From NCBI RefSeq assembly GCF_027706725.1, contig NZ_JAQFWQ010000018.1:20245-84244 (forward strand): a stretch of DNA of 64,000 bases, read 5' to 3'. This DNA is from Nocardiopsis endophytica. GTDB lineage: Bacteria; Actinomycetota; Actinomycetes; Streptosporangiales; Streptosporangiaceae. The notes beneath the pieces are model-generated. The model had not been told where the DNA came from and searched no databases. It worked only from the letters and a program-made list of their open reading frames with translations. How positions within the stretch are numbered: the first letter of the stretch is position 1; each line of letters begins with the position of its first letter. This document shows positions 1-9,151 of the stretch, piece after piece. Position numbers and translations under genes: made by a program.

Positions 1-428
1 TACCCTTCGGCCAGCGCGTACTGCACCGCACGCACGAGGTCGTCGGGCTCGGACTGCATGCCCGGACCCACCTCGTCGAAGTCGGCACGCGCGTGCTCCC
101 ACGTGGCGGTGTCGAACTCGCCGCTCTGCGGGACGTCCTCGGCCGACTGGTACTCCTCGACCGCCGCCTTGAGGTCGTCGCCGTAGACGGCGTCCACCGC
201 ATCGGTGTCGTAGGCCCCGAGGCCCTTGAGCACGTACTTGGCGAACCCGACCTCCCAGCGCTCGTCGCCGGGCTTGAGCACGATCCACTCGCAGGCCTCC
301 ACCCGCTGCTCGACCTCGGGCGGCGTGTTCGGCCCGTCGGCGAGCGCCGCCGGTGCGGCGGCCAGTCCCGCGCCGAACACCAGCGCCCCCGAGGCGGCCA
401 CCGTGGCGATCCTGTTCCACATGGACAT
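1..428 (-). CDS. Secreted peptidoglycan-binding-like protein, C-terminus cut by window edge
   Basis: The reading frame starts at ATG 428 (or the in-frame ATG at 422) behind a GGGGGA ribosome site and runs off the left edge, leaving about 142 residues. The first 30 residues form a signal peptide: a basic start (WNR), an Ala/Leu/Val/Gly-rich core and an ALA-D cleavage site. Residues of about 45-110 resemble a PG_binding_1 repeat (YGDDLKAAVEEYQ, then SGEFDTATW), the pattern YGxxTxxAVxxFQ...GxxDxxTW. A second repeat seems to start at LVRAVQYALAEG as the window ends. It is probably exported and binds the cell wall. Whether a catalytic domain follows cannot be seen. It is divergent from the glycosyltransferase gene. 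Confidence 0.72.
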   Translation of the reverse strand, partial: MSMWNRIATVAASGALVFGAGLAAAPAALADGPNTPPEVEQRVEACEWIVLKPGDERWEVGFAKYVLKGLGAYDTDAVDAVYGDDLKAAVEEYQSAEDVPQSGEFDTATWEHARADFDEVGPGMQSEPDDLVRAVQYALAEG

Positions 429-700
429 GAGAGAGTCCCCCTTGTTCTCTCCGGGTCACGTCCGTTCTCCCGGGGAGACCCGCCGCAGGAGGGACCGGTT
501 CGGGTGCAGGCGGTAAATACCTCTCGACCGCCAGTGTTCTTGCGCTTTGCTCTGCCCAGGTCAACCATGGTGCGGGGGTGCGCGTCGGCCGCCCGCGGCC
601 GCGAACGGGCGGTGAACGGCGGTGTTCGGTCCGGGGAATTCCTCGCCCGGATCGCGACGAGCGGCGCACGGCGCCCCGGAACGGCACCAGACTCGTAAAG
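429..700. promoter_or_regulatory. Divergent intergenic region
   Basis: This gap separates the secreted protein (minus) from the glycosyltransferase (plus) and should hold both promoters. On the minus strand a TTGACC hexamer (plus positions about 561-566) and an AT-rich TATTTA inside the small palindrome GGTATTTACC (about 513-522) are visible, but their spacing does not make a clean sigma-70-type promoter. No other structure was recognised. Confidence 0.3.
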
Positions 701-2557
701 GTGTCCGACACGTCTTCCCCCACTTTCGGCCCTCCCGCGGCCGCGCCCTCTCCCCCGCGCGCGGCGCTCCTCGACGGCCTGCGCGACGCCGCGGCCCGGG
801 CCGCGCTGCGCTGGGCGCGGTCCCTCTCCGAGGACGCGAGGGCGTCCGCCCTGTCCACCACCGACCCGCACGGACCGCCGGCCGACGGGGCGGGCAAGCC
901 GTCCGGCGCCGATGCCCCGCCTCCCCGGTTCCCCGCCGCGCACCTGCTCCTGCTGGCCGCCGGGGAGCGGATCGACGACGCCCGCGGCGACATGCCGCGC
1001 ATCGCCAGGCCCGCCGCCGAGGAGACGCCGCGTGGTCGGCGGGCCGCCCGGCGCCTGGCGTCCGTCCTGGCGGCCGCCGAGCGCCCTCGCCTGACCGAGG
1101 TCGCCCTGCGCCACCTGTCCGGCCTGCCGGAGCACTACACCGCCTCGCTCGGCGGGGCCGTGGCGGCGCGCAAGGCCCGGCTGATGTTCGAGCAGGGGCG
1201 CCTCTCCGACGCCATCGCCGCCGTGGAGCCCTACACCGGCGGCCACGAGGTGTGCGCGCGGATGCACGACCGCCTGCTGGGCGAGCGCCGCGCCCTCGGG
1301 CCGCTCCCCGAGCCGCCCGCCCGGGACGATGCGGGGTTCGAGCCGGTCCCCGGACGCGTGCTGCACGTGGTGTCCAACGCGCTGCCCTACACGGGCGCCG
1401 GGTACACGGTGCGCACCCACCGGATCGTCACCGCGCAGAAGGACGCCGGGCTGGAGCCGAGCGTGGTCACCTTCCCCGGGTGGCCGCTGGACCGGCCGGG
1501 GGTGGAGGAGACCGAGGAGCTGGACGGGGTGGGCCACCACCGGCTGCACCCGGGCGTCGAGCTTCCCGGCGGGCTGGCCGCGCAGATCGAGGCGGGGGTC
1601 GAGGGCGTGTCGGCGCTGGCACGGCGGCTGCGCCCGTCGGTGCTGCACGCCGCCACCGACCACCGGAACGGCTCCATCGCCGCGGCGGTGGCGGCCCGGC
1701 TGGGGCTGCCGTTCGTGTACGAGGTGCGGGGCTTCCGGGAGGAGAGCTGGCTGTCGGGGGCCGTCCCGCAGGCGCAGGGCAGTGAGCGGCACCGGGCGGT
1801 GGTCGAGCGCGAGTCGGCGCTGATGCGCACCGCCGACGCGGTGGTGACGCTCTCGGAGACCATGCGCGAGGAGATCGTCGCGCGGGGGGCCGCCCCCGGG
1901 CGGATCGTGCTGGCGCCCAACGCGGTGGAGCCGTCGCTGCTGGACGCCCGGCCCGACGGGGCGGGGTTCCGCCGCGAGCACGGGCTGGAGGACGGCGACT
2001 TCGTGGTGGGGTCGGTCTCCAGCGTGGTGGGCTATGAGGGCTTCACGGTGCTCGCCGAGGCGGTGGCGCTGCTGCGCGGGCGCGGGGTGCCCGCGCGGAT
2101 GCTGCTGGTCGGCGACGGCGAGGCGCTGGGCGGGGTGCGGGCGGCGGTGCGGCGGCTGGGCATCGGTGAGGCGTGCGTGCTGCCCGGCCGCGTGGACCCG
2201 TCCGACGCGCTGCGGGCGCACGCGGCGCTGGACGCCTTCGCCGCGCCGCGCGCGGACGAGCGGGTGTGCCGGCTGGTGACGCCGCTCAAGCCGGTTGAGG
2301 CGATGGCGCTGGGCACCCCTGTCGTGGCGAGCGACCTTCCGGCGCTGCGCGAGCTGCTGGGCGGCGGCGAGGCGGGGCTGATGGTCGCGCCGGGGGACGC
2401 CGAGGCGCTGGCGGACGCGTTGGAGCGGCTGCACGGCGACCCCGGGCTGCGCTCGGAGCTGGCCGCGGCCGGCCGTGAAGAGGTGACCGCCCACCGGACG
2501 TGGCCCCGCGTGGCGGAGGTCTACCGGGGGCTGTACGCGCGCCTGGGGGCGGTGTAA
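701..2557 (+). CDS. Glycosyltransferase family 4 (GT-B fold)
   Basis: The product is about 618 residues from GTG 701. An upstream in-frame ATG at 578 would add about 41 Arg-rich residues that look non-coding, and the ribosome site is poor for both. The first ~200 residues are Ala/Arg-rich helices of unknown role. The GT4 fold begins at GRVLHVVSNALPYTGAGYTVR, with the Gly-rich N-terminal loop of GT-B enzymes. A linker follows (VVTLSETMREEIVARG, then VLAPNAVE), and then the C-terminal nucleotide-sugar half: VGSVSSVVGYEGF, LLVGDGE and PLKPVEAMALGTPVVASDLPALRE, the usual E-x7-E-like donor-binding region. It probably transfers a sugar from an NDP-sugar to a glycan or lipid acceptor. Substrate is unknown. 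It converges on hisF. Confidence 0.8.
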   Translation: MSDTSSPTFGPPAAAPSPPRAALLDGLRDAAARAALRWARSLSEDARASALSTTDPHGPPADGAGKPSGADAPPPRFPAAHLLLLAAGERIDDARGDMPRIARPAAEETPRGRRAARRLASVLAAAERPRLTEVALRHLSGLPEHYTASLGGAVAARKARLMFEQGRLSDAIAAVEPYTGGHEVCARMHDRLLGERRALGPLPEPPARDDAGFEPVPGRVLHVVSNALPYTGAGYTVRTHRIVTAQKDAGLEPSVVTFPGWPLDRPGVEETEELDGVGHHRLHPGVELPGGLAAQIEAGVEGVSALARRLRPSVLHAATDHRNGSIAAAVAARLGLPFVYEVRGFREESWLSGAVPQAQGSERHRAVVERESALMRTADAVVTLSETMREEIVARGAAPGRIVLAPNAVEPSLLDARPDGAGFRREHGLEDGDFVVGSVSSVVGYEGFTVLAEAVALLRGRGVPARMLLVGDGEALGGVRAAVRRLGIGEACVLPGRVDPSDALRAHAALDAFAAPRADERVCRLVTPLKPVEAMALGTPVVASDLPALRELLGGGEAGLMVAPGDAEALADALERLHGDPGLRSELAAAGREEVTAHRTWPRVAEVYRGLYARLGAV

Positions 2558-2588
2558 GGGCCCCTGTGCCGTTGACCTTGAGGGAGAA

Positions 2589-2656
2589 GGCGATGATCTC
2601 GACGGAAGTGCTGTCATTCCGGCGGTTTTGACAGCACCCTCGTCGAGATCATCGCC
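2589..2656. repeat. Dispersed palindromic element, copy A
   Basis: The 16-nt arms GGCGATGATCTCGACG (2589-2604) and its exact complement (2641-2656) enclose a 3x3 internal loop. Inside is a second perfect 9-bp stem, GTGCTGTCA (2608-2616) with TGACAGCAC (2629-2637), and a 12-nt loop. It sits between the convergent glycosyltransferase and hisF genes. The outer core GATCTCG/CGAGATC is shared with the palindromes at 11138 and 45029 and with the half-copy at 63956. There is no U-tract, so it is not a textbook terminator, though it may end transcription from both sides. Confidence 0.75.
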
Positions 2657-2671
2657 GGGCAGGGGCGCGTC

Positions 2672-3457
2672 TCAGCCCACCGTGCGGACCGGGTGGCCCT
2701 GTCGCGCCAGTTCGGCCTTCACGTCTCCGATGGTGAAATCGCCGAAGTGGAACACCGACGCCGCCAGCACGGCGTCCGCGCCCGCGTCCACCGCCGGCGG
2801 GAAGTGGGGCACCTCGCCCGCCCCTCCGCTGGCGATGACCGGGATGTCCACGCGCGCCCGCACGGCGCGGATCAGGTCCAGGTCGAACCCCGCCTTCGTG
2901 CCGTCGGCGTCCATCGAGTTCAGCAGGATCTCCCCGGCGCCCAGCTCCGCTGCGCGCTCGGTCCACTCCACCGCGTCGATCCCGGTCCCCCGGCGCCCGC
3001 CGTGCGTGGTGACCTCGAACCCGCTGGGCAGCGGCGCCTCGGGGGTGCCCTCGGCGCGGCGCACGTCCGCCGAGAGCACCAGCACCTGGTTGCCGAACCG
3101 CTCGGCGATCTCCCGGATCAGCTCCGGGCGGGCGATCGCCGCCGTGTTCACGCCCACCTTGTCGGCCCCGGCGCGCAGCAGCCGGTCGACGTCGTCGGGG
3201 GTGCGCACGCCCCCGCCCACCGTCAGCGGGATGAAGACCTGCTCGGCGGTGCGGCGCACCACGTCGTAGGTGGTCTCCCGGTCGCCGCTGGAGGCGGTGA
3301 CGTCCAGGAACGTCAGCTCGTCGGCCCCGGCCGCGTCGTAGCGGGCCGCCAGCTCCACCGGGTCCCCGGCGTCGCGCAGGTTCTGGAAGTTCACGCCCTT
3401 GACCACGCGCCCGGCGTCCACGTCCAGGCACGGGATGACGCGCACGGCGAGGGTCAC
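2672..3457 (-). CDS. hisF: Imidazole glycerol phosphate synthase, cyclase subunit HisF
   Basis: HisF takes ammonia from HisH and converts PRFAR to imidazole glycerol phosphate and AICAR in histidine synthesis. The 261-residue product is a (beta/alpha)8 barrel with the standard signatures: [20 protein letters not shown] with the first catalytic Asp, [26 protein letters not shown] with the second catalytic Asp, and VIASGGAGE. It starts at GTG 3457 and overlaps the priA stop by 4 nt (GTGA), so the two are translationally coupled. It is the last gene of the operon. An insertion near [18 protein letters not shown] makes it slightly longer than typical. Confidence 0.97.
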   Translation of the reverse strand: MTLAVRVIPCLDVDAGRVVKGVNFQNLRDAGDPVELAARYDAAGADELTFLDVTASSGDRETTYDVVRRTAEQVFIPLTVGGGVRTPDDVDRLLRAGADKVGVNTAAIARPELIREIAERFGNQVLVLSADVRRAEGTPEAPLPSGFEVTTHGGRRGTGIDAVEWTERAAELGAGEILLNSMDADGTKAGFDLDLIRAVRARVDIPVIASGGAGEVPHFPPAVDAGADAVLAASVFHFGDFTIGDVKAELARQGHPVRTVG

Positions 3458-4185
3458 GACCGCTTCACCGCCTCGAGGGCCTCCTCCAGCGTGAACGCCC
3501 CCTCGTACAGGGCGGTCCCCATGATGGCGCCCTCCACCCCTTCGGGCACCAGGGTCGCGATGGCCTCCAGGTCGGCCAGGCTCGACACCCCGCCGCTGGC
3601 CACGACCGGCTTGTCGGTGCGCGCGCACACCGCGCTCAGCAGCTCCAGGTTGGGGCCCTTGAGGGTGCCGTCCTTGTTGACGTCGGTCACGACGTAGCGG
3701 GCGCAGCCCTCGGCCTCCAGGCGGTCCAGGGTGGCGTACAGGTCGCCGCCGTCGCGGGTCCAGCCGCGCGCCGCCAGGGTGGTGCCGCGCACGTCCAGGC
3801 CGATGGCGATGCGGTCGCCGTGCTCGGCGATGATGCGCGCGCACCAGTCCGGGTTCTCCAGGGCGGCGGTGCCGATGTTGACCCGCGTGCACCCGGTGGC
3901 CAGGGCGGCGGCCAGCGACTCGTCGTCGCGGATGCCGCCGGACAGCTCGACCCTGACGTCCAGGCGCCCCACGATCGAGGACAGCAGCTCGCGGTTGTGC
4001 CCGCGGCCGAAGGCGGCGTCCAGGTCGACCAGGTGGATCCACTCGGCGCCGGCCTCCTGCCAGCCGCGGGCGGCCTCCAGCGGGTCGCCGTAGCGCCCGC
4101 CGGACCCGGCCTTGCCCTGGACGAGCTGGACCGCGGTCCCGTCGGCCACGTCCACGGCCGGGAGGAGTTCGAGGGTGGAGGACAT
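3454..4185 (-). CDS. priA: ProFAR isomerase PriA (HisA), probably bifunctional with TrpF
   Basis: This 243-residue barrel isomerises ProFAR to PRFAR. Seen in the sequence are [21 protein letters not shown] with the catalytic Asp near residue 11, [35 protein letters not shown], and the second Asp in [15 protein letters not shown]. In actinobacteria this protein commonly also does the TrpF step of tryptophan synthesis. That is known of the family and is inferred here, since no separate trpF lies in the window. It starts at ATG 4185. The gap to hisH is 68 nt, and it overlaps hisF by 4 nt. Confidence 0.95.
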   Translation of the reverse strand: MSSTLELLPAVDVADGTAVQLVQGKAGSGGRYGDPLEAARGWQEAGAEWIHLVDLDAAFGRGHNRELLSSIVGRLDVRVELSGGIRDDESLAAALATGCTRVNIGTAALENPDWCARIIAEHGDRIAIGLDVRGTTLAARGWTRDGGDLYATLDRLEAEGCARYVVTDVNKDGTLKGPNLELLSAVCARTDKPVVASGGVSSLADLEAIATLVPEGVEGAIMGTALYEGAFTLEEALEAVKRS

Positions 4186-4253
4186 CGGTTCGCAGACCCT
4201 GCTTTCCGGTTTCGGTCCGCTGCGCGGAACGGGGACGGGTTCGGCGGCGCCGC

Positions 4254-4889
4254 TCACAGCGACGCCACCCAGTTGGCCAGCACCTTGGCCCCGGCGTCGC
4301 CGGACTTCTCGGGGTGGAACTGGGTGGCCCACAGCGGGCCGTTCTCCACCGCGGCCACGAACGGGCGGCCGTGGGTCGACCAGGTCACCAGGGGCGCGGC
4401 GATGTGCGCCGAGGCCGCCTCCAGCTCCCAGTCCAGCACGCCGTAGGAGTGCACGAAGTAGAAGCGCTCCTCGGGGCCCACACCGGCGAACAGGCGGCTG
4501 CCCTCGGGCACGTCGAGGGTGTTCCAGCCCATGTGCGGGACGACGGGGGCCCGCAGGCGCTCGACGGTGCCGGGCCACTCGCCGCAGCCCTGCGTCTCCA
4601 CGCCGTGCTCGACCCCGCGGTCGAAGAGGACCTGCATGCCGACGCAGATGCCGAGCACGGGGCGGCCCCCGGCCAGGCGCTTGCCGATGACCTGGTGGCC
4701 GTGGACCGAGCGCAGGCCCGCCATGCACGCGGCGAACGCGCCGACGCCGGGGACGAGCAGGCCGTCGGCCTCCATGGCGGCATGGGGGTCGGCGGTGACC
4801 TCCACAACGGCGCCGGCGCGCTCCACGGCGCGCTGGGCGGACCGGAGGTTGCCGGATCCGTAGTCGAGGATGACGACGCGAGGCTGCAC
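4254..4889 (-). CDS. hisH: Imidazole glycerol phosphate synthase, glutaminase subunit HisH
   Basis: HisH is a class I glutamine amidotransferase that supplies ammonia to HisF. The 211-residue product shows [13 protein letters not shown] at the start, the nucleophile in VLGICVGMQ, and the His and Glu of the triad in [11 protein letters not shown] near the C-terminus. The start is GTG 4889. It sits 60 nt downstream of the small membrane protein gene and upstream of priA in the usual actinobacterial order. Confidence 0.96.
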   Translation of the reverse strand: MQPRVVILDYGSGNLRSAQRAVERAGAVVEVTADPHAAMEADGLLVPGVGAFAACMAGLRSVHGHQVIGKRLAGGRPVLGICVGMQVLFDRGVEHGVETQGCGEWPGTVERLRAPVVPHMGWNTLDVPEGSRLFAGVGPEERFYFVHSYGVLDWELEAASAHIAAPLVTWSTHGRPFVAAVENGPLWATQFHPEKSGDAGAKVLANWVASL

Positions 4890-4949
4890 GGTCGACCGCG
4901 CCTTTCTTGGTTCGGCGGTGGAGGGGCGTGGGCGGGGCGGGCGGCGGGC

Positions 4950-5114
4950 TCAGCCCCCGAAGTACCCCAGGCGGAGCACCCCGGAGGCGACGGCCATCAG
5001 GGCGCACACGCCCAGCACCACGGAGAGCACGCGCTGCTGCTTCCAGGTGGAGAGCGCTCCCCCGGCGAGGAGCCCGCCGAGCCCGATGAGCAGCACGCCC
5101 CACAGGTCCTGCAT
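4950..5114 (-). CDS. Small membrane protein in the his operon
   Basis: A 54-residue protein starting at ATG 5114, overlapping the hisB stop by one base (TGATG). It holds two hydrophobic segments: [18 protein letters not shown] and, after [25 protein letters not shown] polar KQQR turn separates them and it ends in GYFGG. A small membrane protein at this position between hisB and hisH is common in actinomycete his operons, but no function is established to my knowledge. Tight coupling to hisB argues that it is translated. The longer in-frame upstream extension overlaps hisB and is not supported. Confidence 0.7.
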   Translation of the reverse strand: MQDLWGVLLIGLGGLLAGGALSTWKQQRVLSVVLGVCALMAVASGVLRLGYFGG

Positions 5115-5707
5115 CAGAGGGCGCCCTTGGTGGAGGGGACGCCGCTGACCCGCGGGTCCTTCTCGCAGGCGAAGCGCAGCGCCCGGGCCAGGGCCTTGAA
5201 CTGGCACTCCACGATGTGGTGGGCGTTGCGGCCGTAGGGCACGTGGACGTGCATGGCCACGCGCGCCTGGGCGACGAACGACTCGAAGATGTGCCGGGTC
5301 ATGGTGGTGTCGTAGTCGCGGCCGATCACCGGGGCCATGCCCTCGGGCTCGCTGTGCACCAGGTAGGGGCGGCCGGACACGTCGACGGTGACCTCGGCCA
5401 GGGCCTCGTCGAGCGGCACCTTGGCGTCGGCGAAGCGGCGGATGCCCGCCTTGTCTCCGAGGGCCTCCCGGAAGGCGGCGCCCAGGGCCAGGGCGGTGTC
5501 CTCCATGGTGTGGTGGGAGTCGATGTGCAGGTCGCCCTCGGTGCGCACGGTCAGGTCGAACAGGCCGTGCTTGGCGAGCTGGTCGAGCATGTGGTCGTAG
5601 AACCCGACGCCGGTCGAGACGTCGGACACGCCGGTCCCGTCGAGGTCGATCCCGACGCTGACCTTGGTCTCCTTGGTGGCGCGCTCGATGCGGCCGATGC
5701 GGCTCAT
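5114..5707 (-). CDS. hisB: Imidazoleglycerol-phosphate dehydratase HisB
   Basis: The 197-residue enzyme dehydrates imidazole glycerol phosphate to imidazole acetol phosphate using Mn(II). The duplicated metal-binding signatures are present: [16 protein letters not shown] and [20 protein letters not shown], plus [14 protein letters not shown]. It is the monofunctional dehydratase type with no histidinol-phosphatase domain, so that step must be encoded elsewhere. ATG 5707 lies 55 nt downstream of hisC. Confidence 0.97.
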   Translation of the reverse strand: MSRIGRIERATKETKVSVGIDLDGTGVSDVSTGVGFYDHMLDQLAKHGLFDLTVRTEGDLHIDSHHTMEDTALALGAAFREALGDKAGIRRFADAKVPLDEALAEVTVDVSGRPYLVHSEPEGMAPVIGRDYDTTMTRHIFESFVAQARVAMHVHVPYGRNAHHIVECQFKALARALRFACEKDPRVSGVPSTKGAL

Positions 5708-5762
5708 GGTGGTGGGACTCTCCTGGTCTGGGGCCTGGTCTCGGGGCGGCCGGCGTCGGCGG

Positions 5763-6845
5763 TCAGGCCGTCACCCGCAGCAACGCCTCCCGGAAGGCGG
5801 ACATTTCCTCGGGGGTGCCGACGGTGGCGCGCAGCCAGCGCGGCGGGCCGACCTCGCGGATGAGGACGCCGTTCTCCAGCATTCCGCGGAACACCGCGCC
5901 GCGGTCCTCGAACTCCCCGAACAGCACGAAGTTGGCGTCGGAGTCGGCGACGGAGAAGCCCTGGGCGCGCAGCCACTCCACGAGGGCGTCGCGCTCCTCG
6001 CGCAGCTGCTTGACCCCGGCCAGCAGCTCGTCGGAGAACTCCAGCGCGGTGAGGGCGACGGCCTGGGTGACCGCCGACAGGTGGTAGGGCAGGCGCACCA
6101 GCTGCAGCGCCCGCACCACGGCCGGGTGCGCGGCCAGGTAGCCCAGGCGGGCGCCGGCCAGGGCGAACGCCTTGGACATGGTGCGCGAGACGATCAGCCG
6201 CGGGTGGTCGGGCAGCAGCGTCAGCGCGCTGGGGGTGCCCTCGCGGCGGAACTCGGCGTAGGCCTCGTCCACCACGACCATGCCGGGCGCGGCGGCGGCC
6301 AGGCGGGCGATGGTCTCCAGCGGCAGCGCGGTGCCGGTGGGGTTGTTGGGCGAGGTCAGGAAGAGCACGTCGGGGCGGTGCTCGGCGATGAGCTCCTCGG
6401 CCCGGTCGGGGTCGATGCGGAAGTCGGCGCCGCGCTCGGCGGTGATCCAGCGGGTGCCGGTGACCTCGGTGATGACCGGGTGCATGGAGTAGGAGGGCTC
6501 GAAGCCCATGGCGGTGCGCCCGGGGCCGCCGAAGACCTGAAGGATCTGCTGCAGGACCTCGTTGGAGCCGTTGGCCGCCCACACCCGGTCGGCGTCCAGG
6601 CCGTGGCCGAGGTAGCGGGCGAGCGCCTCGCGCAGCCGGACGGCGTCGCGGTCGGGGTAGCGGTTGAGGCCGCGGGCGGCGTCGGAGACGGCGCTGCCCA
6701 GCGCCTCTACCAGGCGCTCGGAGGGCGGGAAGGGGTTCTCGTTGGTGTTCAGGGCGACCGGCACGTCCAGCTGGGGGGCGCCATAGGGGGTGCGCCCGCG
6801 CAGGTCGTCGCGGATCGGCAGGTCGTCGGGGCCGAAGTCGCTCAC
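5763..6845 (-). CDS. hisC: Histidinol-phosphate aminotransferase HisC
   Basis: A PLP-dependent fold-type I aminotransferase of 360 residues that makes histidinol phosphate. It shows [55 protein letters not shown], the PLP-lysine motif [18 protein letters not shown], and the C-terminal arginine region [14 protein letters not shown] chose GTG 6845 ([15 protein letters not shown]), because the longer open frame upstream lies inside hisD in another frame. It is 56 nt downstream of hisD. Confidence 0.95.
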   Translation of the reverse strand: MSDFGPDDLPIRDDLRGRTPYGAPQLDVPVALNTNENPFPPSERLVEALGSAVSDAARGLNRYPDRDAVRLREALARYLGHGLDADRVWAANGSNEVLQQILQVFGGPGRTAMGFEPSYSMHPVITEVTGTRWITAERGADFRIDPDRAEELIAEHRPDVLFLTSPNNPTGTALPLETIARLAAAAPGMVVVDEAYAEFRREGTPSALTLLPDHPRLIVSRTMSKAFALAGARLGYLAAHPAVVRALQLVRLPYHLSAVTQAVALTALEFSDELLAGVKQLREERDALVEWLRAQGFSVADSDANFVLFGEFEDRGAVFRGMLENGVLIREVGPPRWLRATVGTPEEMSAFREALLRVTA

Positions 6846-6901
6846 GGTGTCAGGTGTTCCGTCCGGGAAGTCGGTGCGGCGGTGCGGGTGGTGCGGGCTC
6901 C

Positions 6902-8203
6902 TCAGGCGCCGGTGCGGCCGACGCGCGCGGTGACGGCCTCGCCGTGCGCGGGCAGGTCCTCGGCCTCGGCGAGGGCGACGACGTGCCCGGCGACCTCGGC
7001 CAGGGCGTCGCGGTCGTAGTCGACCACGTGGATGCCGCGCAGGAAGGTCTGCACGCTCAGGCCGGAGGAGTGGCAGGCGCACCCGCCGGTGGGCAGCACG
7101 TGGTTGGACCCGGCGAGGTAGTCGCCCAGGGACACCGGTGCGTGGGGGCCGACGAAGATGGCGCCGGCGTTGCGGACCCGGTCGGCGGTGGCGCGCGGGT
7201 CGCGGACCATGATCTCCAGGTGCTCGGCGGCGTAGGCGTCGACCACGCGCAGCCCGTGCTCGATGTCGTCGACGAGCACGGTGCCCGACTGGGGGCCGGT
7301 GAGCGCCTGGGTGATGCGGTCGGAGTGCTTGGTGGCGGCCACCCGGCGCTCCAGCTCGGCGTCGACGGCGTCGGCGAGCGCGGTGGAGGGGGTGACCAGG
7401 ACGGAGGCGGCGACGGTGTCGTGCTCGGCCTGGCTGATCAGGTCGGCGGCGACGTAGCCGGGGTCGGCGGTGTCGTCGGCCAGGACGGCGATCTCGGTGG
7501 GGCCGGCCTCGGCGTCGATGCCGATGGTGCCCTTGAGCAGGCGCTTGGCCGCGGCCACCCAGATGTTGCCGGGGCCGGTGACCATGTCGGCGCGGGCGCA
7601 CTCGCCGGCGCCGTAGGCGAACATGGCCACGGCCTGGGCGCCGCCGACCGCGTAGACCTCGTCGACGCCGAGCAGGGCGCAGGCCGCCAGGACGGTGGGG
7701 TGCGGCAGGCCGCCGAACTCGGCCTGCGGCGGGGAGGCGACGGCCAGCGAGGCCACCCCGGCCTCCTGGGCGGGCACGGTGTTCATCACGACGCTGGAGG
7801 GGTAGACGGCGCGGCCGCCCGGCACGTAGAGGCCGACCCGGCCGACCGGCACCCAGCGCTCGGTGACGGTGCCGCCGGGGGCGACGCGGGTGGTGGTGTC
7901 GGTGCGGCGCTGGTCGCGGTGGACCAGGCGGGCGCGGCGGATGGACTCCTCCAGGGCGGCGCGCACCGACGGGTCGAGGGTGCGCAGCGCGGCGGCGATC
8001 TCCTCCTCGGGCACCTTGATGCCCGTGATGCGGACCCCGTCGAAGCGCTCGGCGAGCTCGATCAGCGCGTCGGTGCCGCGATGCCGGACGTCCTCGACGA
8101 TGGGGCGGACCTTGGCCACGGCCGCCTCGACGTCGGTCTCGGCGCGGGGCAGCAGGTCGCGCGGGTCGCCGGTGGTGCCTCGGAGATCGATTCGGGAGAT
8201 CAC
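6902..8203 (-). CDS. hisD: Histidinol dehydrogenase HisD
   Basis: The 433-residue enzyme oxidises histidinol to histidine in two NAD-dependent steps with a catalytic Zn. It shows [59 protein letters not shown] and the C-terminal [20 protein letters not shown]. It is the first gene of hisD-C-B-orf-H-priA-F. The start GTG 8203 lies exactly 6 nt after a TAGAAT -10 hexamer, so its mRNA is predicted to be leaderless. Confidence 0.96.
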   Translation of the reverse strand: MISRIDLRGTTGDPRDLLPRAETDVEAAVAKVRPIVEDVRHRGTDALIELAERFDGVRITGIKVPEEEIAAALRTLDPSVRAALEESIRRARLVHRDQRRTDTTTRVAPGGTVTERWVPVGRVGLYVPGGRAVYPSSVVMNTVPAQEAGVASLAVASPPQAEFGGLPHPTVLAACALLGVDEVYAVGGAQAVAMFAYGAGECARADMVTGPGNIWVAAAKRLLKGTIGIDAEAGPTEIAVLADDTADPGYVAADLISQAEHDTVAASVLVTPSTALADAVDAELERRVAATKHSDRITQALTGPQSGTVLVDDIEHGLRVVDAYAAEHLEIMVRDPRATADRVRNAGAIFVGPHAPVSLGDYLAGSNHVLPTGGCACHSSGLSVQTFLRGIHVVDYDRDALAEVAGHVVALAEAEDLPAHGEAVTARVGRTGA

Positions 8204-8221
8204 GGCCCCATTCTAGGGGCC
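8204..8221 (-). promoter_or_regulatory. Leaderless promoter of the his operon
   Basis: On the minus strand, TAGAAT (plus 8210-8215) is followed by GGGGCC and then the hisD GTG. This spacing puts transcription start at the start codon, a common actinobacterial arrangement. The -10 box is also the centre of a perfect palindrome with arms GGCCCC/GGGGCC (8204-8209 and 8216-8221), so a repressor could bind across it. No clear -35 is visible, and no his leader peptide or attenuator can fit. Confidence 0.6.
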
Positions 8222-8364
8222 GGGCGCCCCGTGCGCCCCAGGAGCGCCCTGGTCGGGCGGGGTGACCGCGGTCACGGGCGGGACGGGCCGGCTCCGCGGC
8301 GGCGCGCGGCGGCGCCGCTCCCCTTTCGCCCGCCGCACCCCCTTCGGCCCCCGTTCGCCACCGT

Positions 8365-8428
8365 TCAGGCAAGCCTCACCATAAAAGCATGCAATAAGCC
8401 TGGCCTAACTTTGGGAGGGCTAACCTAA
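8365..8428 (+). promoter_or_regulatory. Tandem iron boxes (IdeR/DmdR-type) upstream of ferritin
   Basis: The best box, TTTGGGAGGGCTAACCTAA (8410-8428), matches the IdeR consensus TTAGGTTAGGCTAACCTAA at 15 of 19 positions. A second, TCAGGCAAGCCTCACCATA (8365-8383), matches at about 12 of 19 and lies 45 bp upstream. A weaker half-site, GGCCTAAC, lies between them (8402-8409). The boxes are about 85 and 130 bp upstream of the predicted transcription start. That fits activation by iron-loaded regulator, as reported for mycobacterial ferritin genes. The direction of regulation here is inferred. Confidence 0.65.
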
Positions 8429-8501
8429 TTCCTCTCAAGAAAGGCTTCCCTGTGTGGCGAGAATTGCCGTGTATTTGATCGACCCGGCTTTTGGGAAGCG
8501 T

Positions 8502-8513
8502 TATTGTGAGGGC
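8502..8513 (+). promoter_or_regulatory. Leaderless -10 element of the ferritin gene
   Basis: TATTGT (8502-8507) is followed by six bases (GAGGGC) and then the ferritin ATG at 8514, predicting a leaderless mRNA. The region where a -35 should be has no good match, as expected for a promoter that needs an activator bound upstream. Confidence 0.5.
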
Positions 8514-9083
8514 ATGGCTTCCACACCGCAGACCACCGAGCACGGCCTTTCCAAGTTCCACCGCCTCCTGCTGGACCAGGTGCGGCACGAGTTCACCGCC
8601 TCGCACCAGTACGTGGCGCTGGCGGCCTGGTTCGACGACCGCCACCTGCCCCAGCTCGCGCGGATCTTCTACCGCCAGTCGCTGGAGGAGCGCGACCACG
8701 CGATGATGATCGTGCGCTACCTGCTCGACCGGGACGTTCCCACCTCCATCCCCCGGGTCGACGAAATCCAGAACGATTTCGACGCTCCGCGGGACCTGGT
8801 GGCCCTCGCCCTGGCCCAGGAGCAGCGCGTGACCGAGCAGTTCCACGTGCTGCAGCGCGTCGCCCGCGAGGAGAACGACTACACCGGCGAGCAGTTCCTC
8901 CAGTGGTTCCTCTCCGAGCAGGTGGAGGAGGAGCACAAGATGTCGACCATCCTGGCGGTGCTGGACCGCGCCGCGGGCGGGTCGCTGTTCGAGGTGGAGA
9001 CCTGGCTGGCGCGCGAGATGCCCGACGAGACGGGCGGCGACGCCGGCGCCCCGGAGACGGCCGGGCCGGCGCTGACCGTGTGA
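8514..9083 (+). CDS. Ferritin (BfrB-like iron storage protein)
   Basis: A 189-residue four-helix ferritin that would assemble into a cage, oxidise Fe(II) and store iron in the cytoplasm. The ferroxidase residues are in place: E26, Y33, E59 and H62 in EFTASHQYVALAAWF and EERDHAM, E103 in ALAQEQR, and E135/Q136 in FLSEQVEEEHK. It has no haem-binding Met of bacterioferritin type that I can identify, so it is the non-haem actinobacterial type. The C-terminal ~20 residues (DETGGDAGAPETAG) form an extra polar tail. ATG 8514 was chosen over upstream in-frame starts because of the -10 at 8502 and because upstream residues overlap the promoter. Confidence 0.92.
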   Translation: MASTPQTTEHGLSKFHRLLLDQVRHEFTASHQYVALAAWFDDRHLPQLARIFYRQSLEERDHAMMIVRYLLDRDVPTSIPRVDEIQNDFDAPRDLVALALAQEQRVTEQFHVLQRVAREENDYTGEQFLQWFLSEQVEEEHKMSTILAVLDRAAGGSLFEVETWLAREMPDETGGDAGAPETAGPALTV

Positions 9084-9151
9084 GGGGCGCCGCCCCTCGG
9101 CGGCCTCCCCGCCGGGCCCACCGGACCCGGCGGCCCGCTCCGCGGCCGCAC

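Noticed and set aside
578..700. Upstream ATG 578 as start of the glycosyltransferase
   Set aside because: The extra residues (RVGRPRPRTGGERRC) have shadow-like composition and overlap the divergent promoter region. GTG 701 is preferred, though its ribosome site is also weak.
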